Positions 35,266-44,185 of a stretch of DNA of 64,000 nt are shown piece by piece; position 1 is the stretch's first letter, and every line of letters begins with the position of its first letter. The stretch lies in the IMG/VR virus record IMGVR_UViG_3300027782_000037, positions 93,277-157,276 of that record; one strand, given 5' to 3'. Under the pieces are notes generated by a model that worked only from the letters and a program-made list of their open reading frames with translations, ran no database searches and was not told the DNA's origin. The position numbers and the translations under genes are program-made. The stretch comes from a virus.

Positions 35266-36677
35266 TAAAATGCCCCTTCCTGTGTTTTTAGCCAGTTCTG
35301 ATATCTAGCTTCTTTGGCTGGATCTGTATATTGAGCGGGCTTTGATGATGTTTTATTAGTTGTAGTTGGTGTTGTCGATACAGAGGGACCACTAGTGATG
35401 CCTGTACTGCCTGCGTCTGCTGCAATACCCACTGGATTTACCGAAGATCCTTCCGGGTAAATTTCATCAATAATATAGTTGATCAACTCCTCGGGTTTAT
35501 CACCAAATGCTTGTTGCAGAGCTAATCCACCTGCCATACCGCCCAATAACCCCACTAACATACCGGGTATTCCTCCGAAGGGCGCACCAATTAATGCACC
35601 AAAGTATGCACCAACTACAAAAATACCAAATTCTGCTATTACTTTACTCCAAATTTTTGCTATAGCACTTTTATATCTAGACACTGCACCGGCATCATTG
35701 GGATCGGCTGGTTTTGGTAAATTTTTACTAGCATGATATGCTTCATAGATTATCATACCAGTATTAAGAACCCAGTTAGGTGTTTTGCCTATTTTAGCTG
35801 CAAAACCTTTCACCGCGTCCCACGCTCCTTCGTCCAACTGTTGGGCCTCGAATAGCACCGGATCAAGCATTAATTGTTGTTCCATCAAGGCCAATTCTTT
35901 TCTTAATGAATAAGAACTTTCATTAGTTTTTTCTTTATTGCCTGGTGCAAACGTATCTGGCGTATTTTTCTGTACCCATTCTTTTGCCTTGGGGCCAAAA
36001 TCGCCGTTGAGGGCATCTTTATATGCTTGGTAGGCGTTTATTGCAATGCTCAACCCTTTGGCCGCAGGACCCCCGAAATTCAACACTCCTGCTAGGCCAG
36101 ATGTAAATGCCTCCCAATAATCTCCTTTCTTGGCACGATTATACGCATCGTACCAGGCAGCAGCTGATGCAATAGGGCCTCCTACCATTTTTCCGGCAGT
36201 TCCAACTAGGGGACTTTTAGTAACGGCGCCTGCTACCCTTGCTAACCCACCCGCAGCTTGAGCACCCAGGGCACCTGCACTACCGGTTGATGACAATGCA
36301 ATGGGCACTAATTTCTCCAATGCTGTGACCAATTCATCTAATTTTTTAGCATCTTCGGGGTTCTTTTGTGCTTCAGGTGCGGCTGCGCCGGGTTTCGCAC
36401 GACTGGGATCAGCTAACAGCTTATTCATTACGGCTACAGTCTCTGGACCGGGATCGCCATCAACTGCTAGTGGAGGATTTGCTTGTTGGAATGCTCGTAC
36501 GGCAGCAGCAGAATCCGGGCCAAAATTACTGTCCACACCCTTTGATCCGACAGAATATCCTAAATCTTCTAAGCCCTGTTGTATTTTACCAATATTATCG
36601 CCCAGCCAAGCACCATTACGTGGTGCAATTTCTTCTGTCAGATAATCTAATCTGTTTAGTATTGAGCGAATATCCAT
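35265..36677 (-). CDS. Peptidoglycan-binding-domain structural protein
   Basis: 470 aa. Residues ~25-90 are a peptidoglycan-binding type 1 domain (IGKIQQGLEDLGYS, GVDSNFGPDSAAAVRAFQQAN, VDGDPGPETVAVMNKLL). Residues ~100-250 are Ala/Gly-rich helices. Around 335-395 lie strongly hydrophobic, glycine-zipper-like segments (FGIFVVGAYFGALIGAPFGGIPGMLVGLLGGMAGGLAL) that could insert in a membrane. The tail is Ser/Thr-rich. This combination of wall binding and membrane-seeking sequence, encoded among capsid genes, suggests a protein carried in the virion and delivered at infection. It begins MDIRSILNRLDYLTEE, and LTE fits the (L/I)-x-E rule for gp21. The domain call is good; the role is inferred. Confidence 0.65.
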   Translation of the reverse strand: MDIRSILNRLDYLTEEIAPRNGAWLGDNIGKIQQGLEDLGYSVGSKGVDSNFGPDSAAAVRAFQQANPPLAVDGDPGPETVAVMNKLLADPSRAKPGAAAPEAQKNPEDAKKLDELVTALEKLVPIALSSTGSAGALGAQAAGGLARVAGAVTKSPLVGTAGKMVGGPIASAAAWYDAYNRAKKGDYWEAFTSGLAGVLNFGGPAAKGLSIAINAYQAYKDALNGDFGPKAKEWVQKNTPDTFAPGNKEKTNESSYSLRKELALMEQQLMLDPVLFEAQQLDEGAWDAVKGFAAKIGKTPNWVLNTGMIIYEAYHASKNLPKPADPNDAGAVSRYKSAIAKIWSKVIAEFGIFVVGAYFGALIGAPFGGIPGMLVGLLGGMAGGLALQQAFGDKPEELINYIIDEIYPEGSSVNPVGIAADAGSTGITSGPSVSTTPTTTNKTSSKPAQYTDPAKEARYQNWLKTQEGAF

Positions 36678-36689
36678 TTCGTGGTCCGT

Positions 36690-36908
36690 TTAGACTGCAG
36701 GTGCAGCAGGAGGTGCATATTGAGCTTTAATATCTTTCAATTTATTCTTAAATTCTAGTTCTCTAAGCTCATTCATCTTACGTAATTTACTTATTTGTTT
36801 TAACGTTAGTCGAGTTTTGCGAAGCTGGCCCATTTGAGGTTGCGAGTTATCGTTTTCAAGGTCTTGAAACCCTTCCGGACTGCGTTGGTAAATTTCGTTT
36901 AGGATCAT
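36690..36908 (-). CDS. Small basic protein between portal and head-internal genes
   Basis: 72 aa: MILNEIYQRSPEGFQDLENDN... followed by a Lys/Arg-rich helix (TRLTLKQISKLRKMNELRELEFKNKLKDIKAQY) and a short Ala/Pro tail. In T4 the gene in this place is gp67 (80 aa, prohead core), but that protein is acidic while this one is basic. I therefore give only the positional analogy. No Shine-Dalgarno is visible; instead GATAAATAAT lies eight bases upstream of the ATG. It sits 14 bases from the portal gene stop. Likely a real conserved small gene with a role in head assembly; function unproven. Confidence 0.6.
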   Translation of the reverse strand: MILNEIYQRSPEGFQDLENDNSQPQMGQLRKTRLTLKQISKLRKMNELRELEFKNKLKDIKAQYAPPAAPAV

Positions 36909-36915
36909 AGTATAT

Positions 36916-36923
36916 TATTTATC
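36916..36923 (-). promoter_or_regulatory. Late-promoter-like box GATAAATA
   Basis: Minus-strand GATAAATAAT directly before the small basic gene, overlapping the portal stop codon. Its closeness to the ATG (eight bases) would give a nearly leaderless transcript if used as a -10 element. Confidence 0.45.
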
Positions 36924-38761
36924 TATGCACCAGCAGTTTGTCCGGCAGGGCTACCCACGCTTCCGGCACCAAGATCACCACCAGGAGCTGCCGCAGGGCC
37001 TGCGCCGGTATCTACATCCGCGGAACCTAATTCTGTATCGGCTAAATCATTGCCCATGTCAATATCTGATTCCATACCGCCAGGAGTTACACCCACTGTA
37101 CGTAAGTCTTGTCCGGATGCAAGATCTGTCTTGATAAGTTCGTGTTCTTCTTTCCACAGAGTTTCGTTTTCCATGATCTCTTCTTCGGTTAGACCTAAAT
37201 ACCGCTTTAACAAGAAACGTTTTGATAGATAAGGTAGTGGCTCAATAGCTGCAAATGTACTAACACGGGCAGTATCCAACTCCGACTGTCGATAGCTGGC
37301 AAAGTTTTGTGGTTGTGACAGTTTAATTGTAAAAATACTGCTGTCAATACTAAATCCACGCCAGTTTAAAAATAATTTAAACTCGTCGTCCAACTTCTGC
37401 ATGATTAATTTTTGTAAACGTTCACAGTATTTGTTAAATCTAAATTCCTGTATCAATGCTGTGCCCACACGACCGTCATTCATGGGTGCCGAGCTGTCAT
37501 CTGGACCTGTTGGTAGGTAACTACTGGGAACACGTAACCCACGTGCCATTTTATTATTAAAATACTTTAAATCATCGATCTCGCCTAGGTTTTGACCACC
37601 GGGCAGTACCTCGACAGAACTACCGCGCCCGTCCGACGTTTGAGGGAAGAAGTAATCTTCGTTTACACTCAGGGGATTGTAACTGGCATCCATCATATTA
37701 GCACCACCGCCGGTTACAGTGGGTATACGCCGTTGATGCATCTCATTTTTTACACGTTCCACAAAGGCCATAGCCATGTGACTGGGCATATTACCCACGT
37801 CAATCTTAAATAACCTACGTTCAGGAGCACGTTGTACACGATAAATCAGTACAGAGTCTTCTAATAGTGCTTTTTGTTTGTAAACTTTGTAGATGTTCTC
37901 TAAAATACTTTGTCCAAAGGGCCAAAAGTAATCTAAACCTTCATTTAAACTTAAATGCACCACGTGTTTAGCGTCAATACATGATTCATTCATAGCTTGA
38001 GTGAATCTACCGTTACCTACACCCCCACCGCCACCACCACCTGCACCACCGTTGGGTGCATTATAGTTACCGCCTGTGGTAACTGATCCAGTTGATCGAC
38101 TTACATAATAATCTGACGTGGTTTTTGACGCCATACTCATGTTTTGGAAGTTAGGGTTAATGTCACGAATAATATATTGCTCGGGACGCTTGCCTTCACT
38201 TTCATTTACAATAATTCTAGCCACTTTGATCATGTCGATCCAGTACATTTCAAATGTTTCCGGATCTCGAACAAATACCTGATCGCCATACTTAATAGCG
38301 TTTCTAAACAGTTTAAACATTCGTTGATCTAGCTTGTTTAGCTTAACCCACTGCTGTAATTGCTTTTTAATAATTTCAATTTCATGGTCTGTGGGTTTAT
38401 CGCCAAAATCTATATCAAATGGTGTACCATTATCACTGTTAGACTGTGTGCTAAACTCAGAAATAATGTCTAAACAAGCGTTGACTTCGGAATCGCAATC
38501 CATATTTTCATATTGATTGTACCGTTCCAGCCGGTTAGGGTGTCCCGAATACACTTCGGGTAATCGACTAGCATAGTTACGAAACGCAAATTCATTGCGT
38601 GTTCCACTTTCAAAGTCTGATCCAGGTCTATTATAGCCTGGTAATCCAAAATTATTTTTGCCCGATATCGGACTAAGTTGTCCCAGTTGATTTACATCAG
38701 CTAGTTTGAAATATTTTCTCCACGAACCGTTGCGTGAGTTACTGCTGTTTGAAGTTGCCAT
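36923..38761 (-). CDS. gp20: Portal vertex protein gp20
   Basis: 612 aa. Recognised as T4-type portal by FRNYASRLPEVYSGHPNRLERYNQYENMDCDSEVNACLDIISEF (residues ~60-105), then NAIKYGDQVFVRDPETFEMYWI, HVVHLSLNEGLDYFWPFGQSILE, VLIYRVQRAPERRLFKIDVGNMP, EDYFFPQTSDGRGSSVEVLPGGQNLGEIDDLKYFNNKM and LRVPSSYLPTG. The portal forms the dodecameric ring through which DNA is packaged and exits and which starts head assembly. A glycine run (GGAGGGGGGG) around residue 235 and a disordered Ala/Gly-rich tail are additions. No Shine-Dalgarno precedes the ATG; CTAAATAAT is located six bases before it. First recognisable gene of the capsid cassette. Confidence 0.95.
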   Translation of the reverse strand: MATSNSSNSRNGSWRKYFKLADVNQLGQLSPISGKNNFGLPGYNRPGSDFESGTRNEFAFRNYASRLPEVYSGHPNRLERYNQYENMDCDSEVNACLDIISEFSTQSNSDNGTPFDIDFGDKPTDHEIEIIKKQLQQWVKLNKLDQRMFKLFRNAIKYGDQVFVRDPETFEMYWIDMIKVARIIVNESEGKRPEQYIIRDINPNFQNMSMASKTTSDYYVSRSTGSVTTGGNYNAPNGGAGGGGGGGVGNGRFTQAMNESCIDAKHVVHLSLNEGLDYFWPFGQSILENIYKVYKQKALLEDSVLIYRVQRAPERRLFKIDVGNMPSHMAMAFVERVKNEMHQRRIPTVTGGGANMMDASYNPLSVNEDYFFPQTSDGRGSSVEVLPGGQNLGEIDDLKYFNNKMARGLRVPSSYLPTGPDDSSAPMNDGRVGTALIQEFRFNKYCERLQKLIMQKLDDEFKLFLNWRGFSIDSSIFTIKLSQPQNFASYRQSELDTARVSTFAAIEPLPYLSKRFLLKRYLGLTEEEIMENETLWKEEHELIKTDLASGQDLRTVGVTPGGMESDIDMGNDLADTELGSADVDTGAGPAAAPGGDLGAGSVGSPAGQTAGA

Positions 38762-38766
38762 AGTTT

Positions 38767-38775
38767 ATTATTTAG
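38767..38775 (-). promoter_or_regulatory. Late-promoter-like box CTAAATAAT
   Basis: Minus-strand CTAAATAAT immediately before the portal start codon, in the 18-base gap after the tape-measure-like gene. Confidence 0.4.
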
Positions 38776-38779
38776 TTTT

Positions 38780-41194
38780 TTAACTCTGTAGTTGTAATAA
38801 CCTGTCGGTCGTTCGCAAATAAGTGGTCATACCTCGAAGTAGCGTATCCATTCTTTCCATCTTCATTGCCATTAGTTGTTCCGCTTCTTCTGAACCTTCC
38901 CCGCCTGGACTTTGTACATCGATAGGTTTACCATCTGGCATGGGAATTACTGCCTCTGTGCCGTGTAGCATGGCCATAAATCCATCCATCGGCCCGCTTA
39001 AAATATCACCAACTGCTGCCCCTCTGATTCTAATTTGACCAGAAGCTATTTGTGCAGCATATTTGTCAGCTCTGTTAACACTATCCTGCATCCACTGTGG
39101 TCCACTGCCTCGTTTCACAACAGATCCTGCAACTGCACTGGTAGCTACTAGATTAGCATCCGCCTGTGATGATGTTGCAGAATTATATCCGAATTTGCTA
39201 GTCATTCCTGGTAAGTTTGTTTTCATAAACCAAGCTGTAACTTTAGCAGCTATTCTAGGATCGCCTGAAATTAAATCTGGATTTTGCACTAGTCTATCAT
39301 CACCAAATAATGCCCTTGACGCCGCGGCATAATTACTTTTACCAGTAAGCTGAATAAATCCTCGCCCTCGGTACTTGTATCCATCACCGGGTGCAGAATT
39401 GCCATTAATTCCACCGTAAACAAGATTTGCAAAGGCTTCTGGATTCGATTTAATTTGATCTAATTCCGCATCTGTCTTGCCAGCAACTCGAGTAGTAAAC
39501 GTTTGTCGTATGTAATCCGCTGATTGATTGGAATAATTAGTATTTTCCGCTACATTTTGTCCCATACTTTCTTTCATTACATTACCTAACGTGGCATTAA
39601 TTAATTTGTCATCAGTAATACCCTGAGCTTGTAATTCCTGTTTAACTAGTCCTAAATTCTCCGATGCTTCACCTGCCACCGGCGTAACAGATCCTGATGG
39701 GGCACTGGTACCAGTTGAGCCGCTGGTGCCTCCGCCTCCGAGGCTTGATAGTAACTCGGAAATATTGATTCCTCCGAACATTCTAGATAGCTGCGCTGTC
39801 ATACCGGTTAGCTTGTCCATTCCGGATACCATGGTAGGAACAGCATCATTAACTATTTTATCAACGTCTTGGTTTACATCTCGTTGAGCTTGGTTCATTT
39901 TCGCCATGTTTTTTGTCGAGGCGTCCATGGCGCCTTCTTTTTGTGCAGTCTGAGTTTTATATGCTTGTTCTCTTGCCTCGGTCATTTTGTCGGTGCTTAT
40001 ACCAGCTAGACGTACCGTATCTGAATATGATCCATATAGTTTATCAGAAAGTCCGGAGATGGCTAATTGTGCATGTGTCTTTGCTGACCTCTGTGCATCT
40101 TGTTGCATCAGTTTCATTATTTCAACGGAATCATTTAATCCCGATTGTATGGCCGCAGTTGCATTGGGGAAATTTTGTGCAAACTTTTGATATCCTGGAT
40201 CATTTATAGCACCAGCCAATACTTTATTAAGATTATCAGCATGACCTTTTGCGTTTTCAGCAACAAACGCAATTATCTCTCGGTTACGTGACATTTCCTT
40301 CTTTGCTACCTCTGCATCAGGTCCGCCTTTTTCAATTCTAAGTTGTAGCTCTGCGTTTTTTGCTGCATATTGTTCTTGTGATAATGCATGTTCATTGGCT
40401 TTATTTTGTGCTTCTGCACTAATACCAGTTAATTTTGTAAGTCTATCCTGTTCATCTATGTATTCGGAAATACTTGCAGTTAATTCGGCTGTAGTTTGCT
40501 TCTTTCCTGAACCTGCTAATTGCTGAAATTTCATATATTGCGCGGTGCTGTTATTGATATCATCAACACTCATGCCCATATTTCTATATTCTCCTTCTAA
40601 CCCTGACTCTCTGATAGATGTAGCTACATCAACAAATTGTTTTGCCCCGGCTTCTGCCGATCCTCCCAGGGCAGCAAATAGGGTGGAATTTTTTTTCATT
40701 ATTGCGGTAAATTTGCCCATCTCCGACATGGTGTATCCAGCACCCTGTAGATTTGCAAATGTATCGGACATATTCATCACCAAACCAGAACTACTTAATT
40801 CCCTAAAGGCTTTGAATTGTGCGTCACCTGATTTTTGTATGGCTATTACAACCGAGCCAACCGCTTTTGCAAATGATTCTAACTCCCTTCCTGTTTTTTC
40901 ACTGACGAAGAGGGGATTGTTTACAAAGACGCCTATCTTACTACTAATGGCCCGAACGACGTCACTGTATGCTGTTAGACCTTCGGCGCCGTCTGCTGAT
41001 GATTGTATAGTTCGAGAAATAGATTGAGCTAACTGGGAACTGGCAGCTCTATTTCTATCTACGTAACTACCTGTTGCTAGTTCTGCATCTCTTATTGTTT
41101 TCGTAAGTTTTGCTAACTCCTGCGCTTCCGCATCGGTTAGTCTGGATTGATTCAGCAATTCGTCGCGTCTGCGTTGTGCTTGGTCGTCGGTCAT
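38780..41194 (-). CDS. Tape-measure-like protein with GH19-type lysozyme/chitinase domain
   Basis: 804 aa. Residues ~1-480 are long helices typical of tape-measure or tail-internal proteins (LNQSRLTDAEAQELAKLTKTIRDAELATG, GSVVIAIQKSGDAQFKAFRELSSSGL, LTGISAEAQNKANEHALSQEQYAAKNAELQL). Residues ~510-710 form a GH19-like lysozyme/chitinase domain with LGNVMKESMGQN, GYKYRGRGFIQLTGKSNYAAAS and NPDLISGDPRIAAKVTAWFM. The C-terminus carries AVGDILSGP and HGTEAVIPM, a motif common near the end of tape-measure proteins. The N-terminal region is homologous to that of the neighbouring 675-aa protein. Probably a virion protein that opens peptidoglycan at infection. It lies 12 bases after its paralogue and 18 before the portal gene. 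Confidence 0.75.
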   Translation of the reverse strand: MTDDQAQRRRDELLNQSRLTDAEAQELAKLTKTIRDAELATGSYVDRNRAASSQLAQSISRTIQSSADGAEGLTAYSDVVRAISSKIGVFVNNPLFVSEKTGRELESFAKAVGSVVIAIQKSGDAQFKAFRELSSSGLVMNMSDTFANLQGAGYTMSEMGKFTAIMKKNSTLFAALGGSAEAGAKQFVDVATSIRESGLEGEYRNMGMSVDDINNSTAQYMKFQQLAGSGKKQTTAELTASISEYIDEQDRLTKLTGISAEAQNKANEHALSQEQYAAKNAELQLRIEKGGPDAEVAKKEMSRNREIIAFVAENAKGHADNLNKVLAGAINDPGYQKFAQNFPNATAAIQSGLNDSVEIMKLMQQDAQRSAKTHAQLAISGLSDKLYGSYSDTVRLAGISTDKMTEAREQAYKTQTAQKEGAMDASTKNMAKMNQAQRDVNQDVDKIVNDAVPTMVSGMDKLTGMTAQLSRMFGGINISELLSSLGGGGTSGSTGTSAPSGSVTPVAGEASENLGLVKQELQAQGITDDKLINATLGNVMKESMGQNVAENTNYSNQSADYIRQTFTTRVAGKTDAELDQIKSNPEAFANLVYGGINGNSAPGDGYKYRGRGFIQLTGKSNYAAASRALFGDDRLVQNPDLISGDPRIAAKVTAWFMKTNLPGMTSKFGYNSATSSQADANLVATSAVAGSVVKRGSGPQWMQDSVNRADKYAAQIASGQIRIRGAAVGDILSGPMDGFMAMLHGTEAVIPMPDGKPIDVQSPGGEGSEEAEQLMAMKMERMDTLLRGMTTYLRTTDRLLQLQS

Positions 41195-41205
41195 TTCTTA
41201 TAGTG

Positions 41206-43233
41206 TTAATTGTGAATTCGTAACATTCTAGTTGCTACATCATTTTGTTTTTGCATGATGTTTATCATTAAATCTAATTTATCTAATTCTTCTTCGTAAT
41301 GTTTGGCCTGTGATGCTGATCCACCGCCAGATACTCTCGCCGGTACAGTTTTTCCACTGGGTAAAGTAATTCGAGATTCAGCATCACCTAGTGACTTTTC
41401 ATATCCACCTGACGGCCCACTTAAAATATCCCCCATCGCTGCTTTTGGTATCTCAGCATGAAAATGTCCACCGGTTGCCGCAGCACTAGGGTTGTTATAT
41501 TCGTCTTGAACTATAGTGGCACCCCAGCTTCTCAACATAGACTCAAGTTTTTGGCCTTCTTCCCTACTTGGCTTACTGGTTACTCCAAAATCTACTGCCA
41601 GGCCTTGTGTATGGCCACTATTCGGTGTTTTTTCATTATGAAACTTATCATTAAATCCGGAGAAGTGAGAAAATCCCGGAAACTCTTTTTGTATTTTATG
41701 TGCCAATTCGATAAGTCTTGGGTCAATCACCTTACCTGTTTGCTGCACATCACCCTCGTGCATTTTAAACCCTAGTGCTTTGAGTTCAGCTTGAGAAAAA
41801 GGTTTTGGTGGCCCACCTGGGCTAAGTGATGCACCCGAGGTAGGTGCGGCACTAGATGCTGCCGAGTTACCGGTTATTGAATCAATTATACTTCTAAATC
41901 CGTTGGATAAATCTGCAGATTTAGTGGCTATTTCAAGCAGACCTTTTGATAATAACGGCACGCCGGTATGGATAGCCTGCTGTAAATTTATTGAAGTTTC
42001 TCTTTCTTTCTGCAACATGTCAGTATACAGCTTGGTAGTTTTATCTTCACCAGCCATTTGCGCTTGTTGTTTTAACAAAGCCATTTCTTCTGCTTTGGTA
42101 TAATCGGTGGTGGCACGAGCCGCACTTTTTAATTTTTCAGCATAACTAACATCAAAGGTTTGGTTGGCTCTGCCTGCTATCGCTAGTTGAGCATTGTCCT
42201 TGACAAATTTGGCATCTGCGGCATGGAACGCATTTAATGCTTCCCCAGGTTTCATTTGCGATAGTTTGGTATTTAAATCGCCATACATTAACGAAGCACC
42301 CTGGGCTGCTTTGGTTGTTACATTACCCGATAGGTACATTGACATTGATGCTAGAGCTTTTGGACCTTGTGTTTTTGCATCCATTAACAACGCATCTTCA
42401 TTTGCCAGTCGTCTTTTTAAATTTTCTCGGGTGGCTTCATCCTTGGCATTGGCTATTTGTTCTTCTAATAAAAATCTATGAGCAGAATATTGTTCTGTCG
42501 CCATAGCCTGATCTCGAACGGCCTGTTGTTCATCTGCAGACAACCCGGTCATTTTTGTTAGTTTGTCCTGCTCCAACATATATGCTTGTGCGGCTCTAGC
42601 TGATTCCGCAGCATCTTGCTGCATAATGTGCCCGCTTTGCTGTTGGTATTTTACATAATTTAATATACCTGCATTAATCTCAGGTATACTCTTGCCCATG
42701 CGGACAAATTCATCCTGTACCCCAGATGTTTTAATGGACTTGGATATTTGTGCAAATTGTTCTATCCCTGCTTCCGCACCACCTCCTAGGCCAGCTAAAA
42801 CAGCAGAATTAGCCTGTAATAATTTAGCACCTTCCCCCATGTCCTTGAATGTATAGGAAAGGTCGGTTAAATTCCTGAAGGCACTATCCATACTGGACGC
42901 TAAACCATTTCGACTTAGATCTTGATAGTTTTTAAATTCAGCATCAGCTTGTTTAGCTACTTGATTTTCTGCGGCTGCAGCCGCATTGGCAAGCCCACTG
43001 ACGGCGCCACCAAATACCTTACCTAAAAGTGGAATACCTGATATTAAGTCACTGCCCAATCTAGCAGCGTCTTTTACCTGTCGATTATATAGTGTAGCAC
43101 CCGTTTGGCCATCGGCCATCTTACTTACTAAATCAGCTGCAGAAGAAACTATGCCGTCGCCGGCTCGACCTACGGAACTGGTAAATCCACCGAGTGTCCG
43201 TCTCGCCGCTTCTATTTGCTCTTGGATTCCCAT
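41206..43233 (-). CDS. Tape-measure-like protein with M15-type peptidase domain
   Basis: 675 aa from the ATG at 43231-43233 (MGIQEQIEAARRTLGG), preceded by AGAGAA; the longer frame would run into the divergent gp26 gene. The helical N-terminal ~420 residues parallel those of the 804-aa neighbour: AEFKNYQDLSRNGLASSMD, AVLAGLGGGAEAGIEQFAQI, YMLEQDKLTKMTGLSADEQQ. Residues ~480-600 look like an M15-family carboxypeptidase/VanY fold with zinc ligands in SGHTQGLAVDFG and GGHFHAEI. After it comes MGDILSGPSGGYEKS, the same linker as in the paralogue. A perfect T4 late promoter TATAAATA (43284-43291) lies about 50 bases upstream, so this gene probably begins the minus-strand transcript running toward the capsid genes. 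Role inferred: tail-internal wall-degrading protein. Confidence 0.75.
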   Translation of the reverse strand: MGIQEQIEAARRTLGGFTSSVGRAGDGIVSSAADLVSKMADGQTGATLYNRQVKDAARLGSDLISGIPLLGKVFGGAVSGLANAAAAAENQVAKQADAEFKNYQDLSRNGLASSMDSAFRNLTDLSYTFKDMGEGAKLLQANSAVLAGLGGGAEAGIEQFAQISKSIKTSGVQDEFVRMGKSIPEINAGILNYVKYQQQSGHIMQQDAAESARAAQAYMLEQDKLTKMTGLSADEQQAVRDQAMATEQYSAHRFLLEEQIANAKDEATRENLKRRLANEDALLMDAKTQGPKALASMSMYLSGNVTTKAAQGASLMYGDLNTKLSQMKPGEALNAFHAADAKFVKDNAQLAIAGRANQTFDVSYAEKLKSAARATTDYTKAEEMALLKQQAQMAGEDKTTKLYTDMLQKERETSINLQQAIHTGVPLLSKGLLEIATKSADLSNGFRSIIDSITGNSAASSAAPTSGASLSPGGPPKPFSQAELKALGFKMHEGDVQQTGKVIDPRLIELAHKIQKEFPGFSHFSGFNDKFHNEKTPNSGHTQGLAVDFGVTSKPSREEGQKLESMLRSWGATIVQDEYNNPSAAATGGHFHAEIPKAAMGDILSGPSGGYEKSLGDAESRITLPSGKTVPARVSGGGSASQAKHYEEELDKLDLMINIMQKQNDVATRMLRIHN

Positions 43234-43283
43234 GATTATATTCTCTGACTTTCTAGCGGGGTTATTTGTAGGCTCATAAGTAA

Positions 43284-43291
43284 TATTTATA
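43284..43291 (-). promoter_or_regulatory. Perfect T4-type late promoter TATAAATA
   Basis: The minus strand reads TATAAATA, identical to the T4 late consensus recognised by gp55, about 50 bases upstream of the M15-type gene start, in the 71-base divergent gap before gp26. Confidence 0.7.
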
Positions 43292-43304
43292 CAAGGAAAA
43301 ATCC

Positions 43305-44147
43305 ATGAATCCACATAATCCACTGAGTCAATATTTTCGACAACCCGCAATTTATATTAAATTACCCAGCAAAGGACAATATTACCCCCCTGGCGCTCTT
43401 GAGATGCCGGCTAATGGCGAAGTGCCGGTGCTGCCCATGACAGCTATTGATGAAATCACCTACCGAACACCGGATGCGTTGTTCAGTGGACAAGCAGTTG
43501 TCAATGTTATACAAAGTTGTATTCCCGCCATTAAGAATGCCTGGGCTATCCCATCTATTGATATAGACACCATATTAGTTTCCATAAGAATCGCCAGCTA
43601 CGGCCATGATCTAAGTTTTGCCACTGTATGCCCGGCATGTACCAACACAGATGATTATGGTGTTGATTTAAGAACTGTACTTGAACGTATCAAATCTCCA
43701 GATTATACTCAGCCAATTCGTCAGGGAGATATTGAAATTTACTTTAGGCCCATGACTTATAAAAACCTTTCGGATAACAATAAGGTTCAGTTTGACGAAC
43801 AACGTATTTTTCAATCTTTAAATAATACTACCGAAGAAGCCGACGCTGCTCAGGTAACAGCCATGGGACAGGCTCTTAAAAGAATGACGGAGATCACAGT
43901 TTCAGCACTGAGTCAAAGTATCATGACTATTAAAACTCCCACTGCCCTGGTAACAGAACCCGAGTACATAGCCGAATTTATGAAAAATTGTGACAGCGGA
44001 TTGTTCAATCGCATTCAGACTTATGTAGTCGATCATAAATCCGAGGCGGAGATGAAGCCTGTCTTGATCAAATGCGCCAACTGCTCCAATGAATATCAAC
44101 AGGCCATTACCCTGGACATGACAAATTTTTTCGGGCGCGCCTCCTAA
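43305..44147 (+). CDS. gp26: Baseplate hub protein gp26
   Basis: 280 aa, matching the T4_baseplate (gp26) family: N-terminal LPSKGQYYPPGALEMPANGEVPVLPMTAIDEITYRTPDALFSGQAVVNVIQSCIP (residues ~20-75), a strongly conserved block. A zinc-ribbon-like pair of CxxC motifs follows (CPAC at 109-112, CANC at 257-260), with IEIYFRPMTYKN between. gp26 takes part in baseplate hub assembly; T4 gp26 is 208 aa. AAGGA precedes the ATG by about nine bases. The last codons (AAT TTT TTC GGG) include a T-TTT-TTC heptamer, and the -1 frame beyond it leads into the gp51-like coding sequence. First gene of a short plus-strand unit divergent from the tape-measure pair. Confidence 0.88.
   Translation: MNPHNPLSQYFRQPAIYIKLPSKGQYYPPGALEMPANGEVPVLPMTAIDEITYRTPDALFSGQAVVNVIQSCIPAIKNAWAIPSIDIDTILVSIRIASYGHDLSFATVCPACTNTDDYGVDLRTVLERIKSPDYTQPIRQGDIEIYFRPMTYKNLSDNNKVQFDEQRIFQSLNNTTEEADAAQVTAMGQALKRMTEITVSALSQSIMTIKTPTALVTEPEYIAEFMKNCDSGLFNRIQTYVVDHKSEAEMKPVLIKCANCSNEYQQAITLDMTNFFGRAS
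44126..44132 (+). other. Candidate -1 ribosomal frameshift heptamer T-TTT-TTC
   Basis: In the gp26 frame the codons read AAT TTT TTC GGG CGC GCC TCC TAA. The heptamer fits the X-XXY-YYZ slippery rule and is followed by the palindrome GGCGCGCC. A -1 slip here enters the frame of the gp51-like sequence without a stop, giving a product of about 352 residues. Function not shown. Confidence 0.4.
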
Positions 44148-44185
44148 CCTTAGATAAGGATAGTATTTCTAAATATATTGATGGC

